From Acidimicrobiia bacterium (lineage in GTDB: Bacteria; Actinomycetota; Acidimicrobiia; Spongiisociales; SHLN01), in contig JAUXLW010000066.1 in assembly GCA_030623545.1 (NCBI GenBank), positions 1 through 6,711 on the forward strand: a DNA stretch of 6,711 nt, read 5' to 3'. Under the pieces are notes generated by a model. It worked only from the letters and a program-made list of their open reading frames with translations, ran no database searches and was not told the DNA's origin. Position 1 is the stretch's first letter. Each line of letters starts with the position of its first letter. The translations under genes were made by a program, and so were the position numbers. Below are positions 4,886 to 6,711 of the stretch, in pieces.

Positions 4886-6304
4886 TTATCCGCTCGGAGC
4901 GATGTTCTGGTTGAGCCGGAACATGTTGTGAGGGTCGTACTCGTCCTTTATCGCAACCAGCCGTTCGTGGTTGGCGCCGTAGGCCGCTTCCACCCTCCCG
5001 GACTCTTCGGCCGTCATGAAGTTCACGTAGGCGCCACCGATGGCCGCCGGCAAGGTCGCATCGAAGAATTCGCGAGCCCATGCGACAGATCGATCATCAT
5101 CGGCCGCTTCCTCCCATCGGGTGTGGACGTTGAGAACGAACGCGGCGTCGCGACCGACATATGCGGTGGCATCGCTTGCGGTCCGGCTGGTCGCACCACC
5201 CATCTGGGCAATGAAGATCTCGGAGAAATCGGAAGGAAGGTCCCCCGCATAGCGCAGGAGGGTGCCGATAGTCTCGTCCGACAGCTCACCGAAGTTGTGG
5301 GACTTCCAGTAGTTCCTGGCGCCGGGGGTAAGCAGCGGATCGAATGCCTGCTGCCAACCGGCATACGGGTTCGGCCCGATGTGTTCGCCAACCGGATTGC
5401 CAAAGGCCCGCAGGGATGCGATTGCCTCTTCACCTTCGGCTATGTCTCCGTTGTACAGAAGTGCGAATATCACCACGTTGGTGCCGTGCACCGCCTCGTC
5501 GAGAAACGGCAGCGGGGGCGCCTTTCGCATCACTACCCATGTCGTTAGCTCATCCGGAGCCTGGGCCGCGAACTCGCGATAGAACTCCAGCGCAGCGAGC
5601 CCATCTCCTGCATCGTGGACGATGAGCCCGGCCAGCAACTCCGGCCCTACGTCATGGAGCTGGTATTCAAACGACGTGACGATCCCGAAGTTGCCACCAC
5701 CGCCGCGGATCCCCCAGAACAAGTTGGGGTGGTTCGCCTCGCTCGTTGTCACCAGCTCGCCTTCCGCGGTCACGACGTCGGCGGACAGAAGATTGTCGAT
5801 CGTCAATCCGTAGCTGCGGCTGAGCCAGCCAAACCCGCCCCCGAGGGTGAGACCGGCTATTCCCGTCGTGGAGTTGATACCGGTCGGCGTCGCGAGGCCG
5901 AATGCCTGGGTCGCAGCGTCGACGTCGCCCAGGGTTGCCCCTGGCTCAACCCGCGCGGTCTTGGCTTCTTCGTTGACATCGACGGCAGTCATCAGCGACA
6001 GATCGATGAGAAAACCGCCGTCTGTGAGCGAGTTGCCCGCAATGTTGTGCCCGGCGCCGCGGACGGACACCAGGAGGTCGTTGGCTCGGGCGAAGTTGAC
6101 GGAATGAACGACATCGTCCGCGTTTTGGCATCGAGCGATCAACGCCGGCCGGCTGTCGATCATCGCGTTCCAGATCTCCCGCACTTCTTCGTATGCGGAG
6201 TCCCCGGGCGCCAGCGTCTCTCCCCCGAATCCGGATCGGTATTCATCGAGCGCAGCCTGCTCGATATTGGTCTCGCCGCCCTCTCGAGTCTTGATCGCAA
6301 CCAT
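4886..6304 (-). CDS. FAD-linked oxidoreductase, berberine-bridge-enzyme (BBE)-like
   Basis: This 472-residue flavoprotein has an N-terminal PCMH-type FAD-binding domain (about 45-220) and a C-terminal BBE segment (about 425-470). VRGAGHNIAG (81-90) supplies His86, the expected site of covalent 8-alpha-histidyl FAD attachment. GINSTTGIAGLTLGGGFGWL (142-161) and GIRGGGGNFGIVTSFEY (198-214) are typical FAD contacts. DEYDPHNMFRLNQNIAP (454-470) is the BBE C-terminal signature. Plant and fungal BBEs carry a second, cysteinyl FAD link; here the only Cys is residue 59, so a single histidyl link is predicted. Such enzymes oxidise alcohols, sugars or natural-product intermediates using O2; the substrate cannot be told from sequence. 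The start at ATG 6304 is preceded by AAAGAGG with a seven-base gap. An upstream TTG at 6391 would add 29 unlikely residues. There is no signal peptide. It is transcribed alone, convergent with the MoxR operon. Confidence 0.93.
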   Translation of the reverse strand: MVAIKTREGGETNIEQAALDEYRSGFGGETLAPGDSAYEEVREIWNAMIDSRPALIARCQNADDVVHSVNFARANDLLVSVRGAGHNIAGNSLTDGGFLIDLSLMTAVDVNEEAKTARVEPGATLGDVDAATQAFGLATPTGINSTTGIAGLTLGGGFGWLSRSYGLTIDNLLSADVVTAEGELVTTSEANHPNLFWGIRGGGGNFGIVTSFEYQLHDVGPELLAGLIVHDAGDGLAALEFYREFAAQAPDELTTWVVMRKAPPLPFLDEAVHGTNVVIFALLYNGDIAEGEEAIASLRAFGNPVGEHIGPNPYAGWQQAFDPLLTPGARNYWKSHNFGELSDETIGTLLRYAGDLPSDFSEIFIAQMGGATSRTASDATAYVGRDAAFVLNVHTRWEEAADDDRSVAWAREFFDATLPAAIGGAYVNFMTAEESGRVEAAYGANHERLVAIKDEYDPHNMFRLNQNIAPSG

Positions 6305-6711
6305 GATCGAACCTCTTTCTTTCGTATCTAGAGCCCTATCCGTTGCATAAGTTAGCGAACTCGTTTGACACGTGATCCCGCGCCCGGCCAACGGAGATCG
6401 GCACCCCCACTACACCGGCTGATACTTCCAGCGGTCTGAGTCTCGAGGTTCGGCTCAGCGGAGACAAGTCCGAGGGCCGGTCGTCGCGGACGTTGCCCGA
6501 CGCGACCACTGTGGGCTACTTGGCAAGATGGTGCCTGGTGGACGCCGCTGCTTCCCCTGCTCGATGAGCGCTTGCCCTCTGTGTCCCGGCGGATTAAGAT
6601 CCCGGTCCACATGTATTGGCTCTTCGCCCACACGCATCACCATCACCACCCAAAATGGGTCGGTCGATAGTGGGCGTCTAGCAAGAGACAAGAGCACACC
6701 CCTACGCCGAC
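6305..6711. other. 407-base stretch with no supportable gene
   Basis: This region must contain the promoter of the oxidoreductase, but no clear -35/-10 pair stands out on the minus strand. Short frames exist on both strands, but none has a ribosome-binding site or a recognisable domain. The most curious is a plus-strand frame open from after a TGA near 6437 to a TAG near 6668. It has no good start codon, is rich in Trp and His, and includes five consecutive His codons at about 6635-6649. It could be the eroded end of a gene, for example the tail of a LysR-type regulator, or it could be chance. No tRNA, terminator hairpin or mobile-element end was seen. Confidence 0.5.
6312..6318 (-). promoter_or_regulatory. 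Ribosome-binding site of the BBE-like oxidoreductase
   Basis: Read on the minus strand this is AAAGAGG, seven bases before the ATG at 6304. It is the strongest Shine-Dalgarno sequence in the window and decides the start in favour of 6304 over the TTG at 6391. Confidence 0.75.

Noticed and set aside
5615..6331. Plus-strand open frame of 238 codons opposite the oxidoreductase
   Set aside because: The minus strand encodes the FAD-binding motifs in this stretch. The plus frame has no ribosome-binding site and no domain.
6305..6391. N-terminal extension of the oxidoreductase from TTG 6391
   Set aside because: It has no ribosome-binding site, its composition does not resemble the family, and a strong AAAGAGG site is correctly spaced before ATG 6304.
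6635..6649. CATCACCATCACCAC as a vector His-tag contaminant
   Set aside because: It has five rather than six His codons, there is no vector linker or protease site, and the flanking sequence looks like ordinary genomic DNA.

Overview
The window looks like chromosomal DNA from a GC-rich actinobacterium (Actinomycetota). An uncultured Acidimicrobiia-like lineage is plausible, but that assignment is inference. The evidence is the high GC with mostly G/C third positions, frequent GTG starts, tightly packed or overlapping genes, and a protein of the actinobacteria-specific GlpR/SepX divisome family. No rRNA, tRNA, CRISPR array, insertion sequence or phage gene is visible.

Layout. Positions 1-201 hold no secure gene. 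They contain a cluster of inverted repeats, a weak promoter candidate for the rightward genes, and a possible start of a leftward gene that runs off the left edge. From 202 to 4827 there is one dense rightward operon. Its order is a GlpR/SepX-like membrane protein, a membrane protein with a C-terminal DUF4129 domain (split by an in-frame TAG), a two-helix membrane protein of a family found in actinobacterial MoxR clusters, a MoxR AAA+ ATPase, a DUF58 protein with a von Willebrand A-like (VWA-like) core, and a roughly six-helix membrane protein of unknown function. Gaps between these genes are 27 bases or less and several genes overlap by 1-4 bases, so co-transcription and translational coupling are likely. 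From 4886 to 6304 a leftward gene encodes a berberine-bridge-enzyme-like FAD oxidoreductase, convergent with the operon across 58 bases. The last 407 bases (6305-6711) contain no gene I can support.

How the genes fit together. MoxR ATPases usually sit beside DUF58/VWA proteins and are thought to act as chaperone-like remodellers of envelope or metal-dependent complexes. DUF4129 is the cytoplasmic tail of TgpA-type transglutaminases, and in actinobacteria it also occurs on short membrane proteins without the enzyme domain, as here. A GlpR/SepX homologue, a partner of the cell-division machinery, heads the same transcription unit. This suggests, as inference, that this MoxR module works at the membrane near the divisome or cell-wall machinery. 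The oxidoreductase appears to be an unrelated metabolic gene.

The most notable anomaly is the TAG at 1330-1332. It falls where DUF4129 proteins usually carry a tyrosine, and the reading frame continues on the far side with a clear remainder of the domain.
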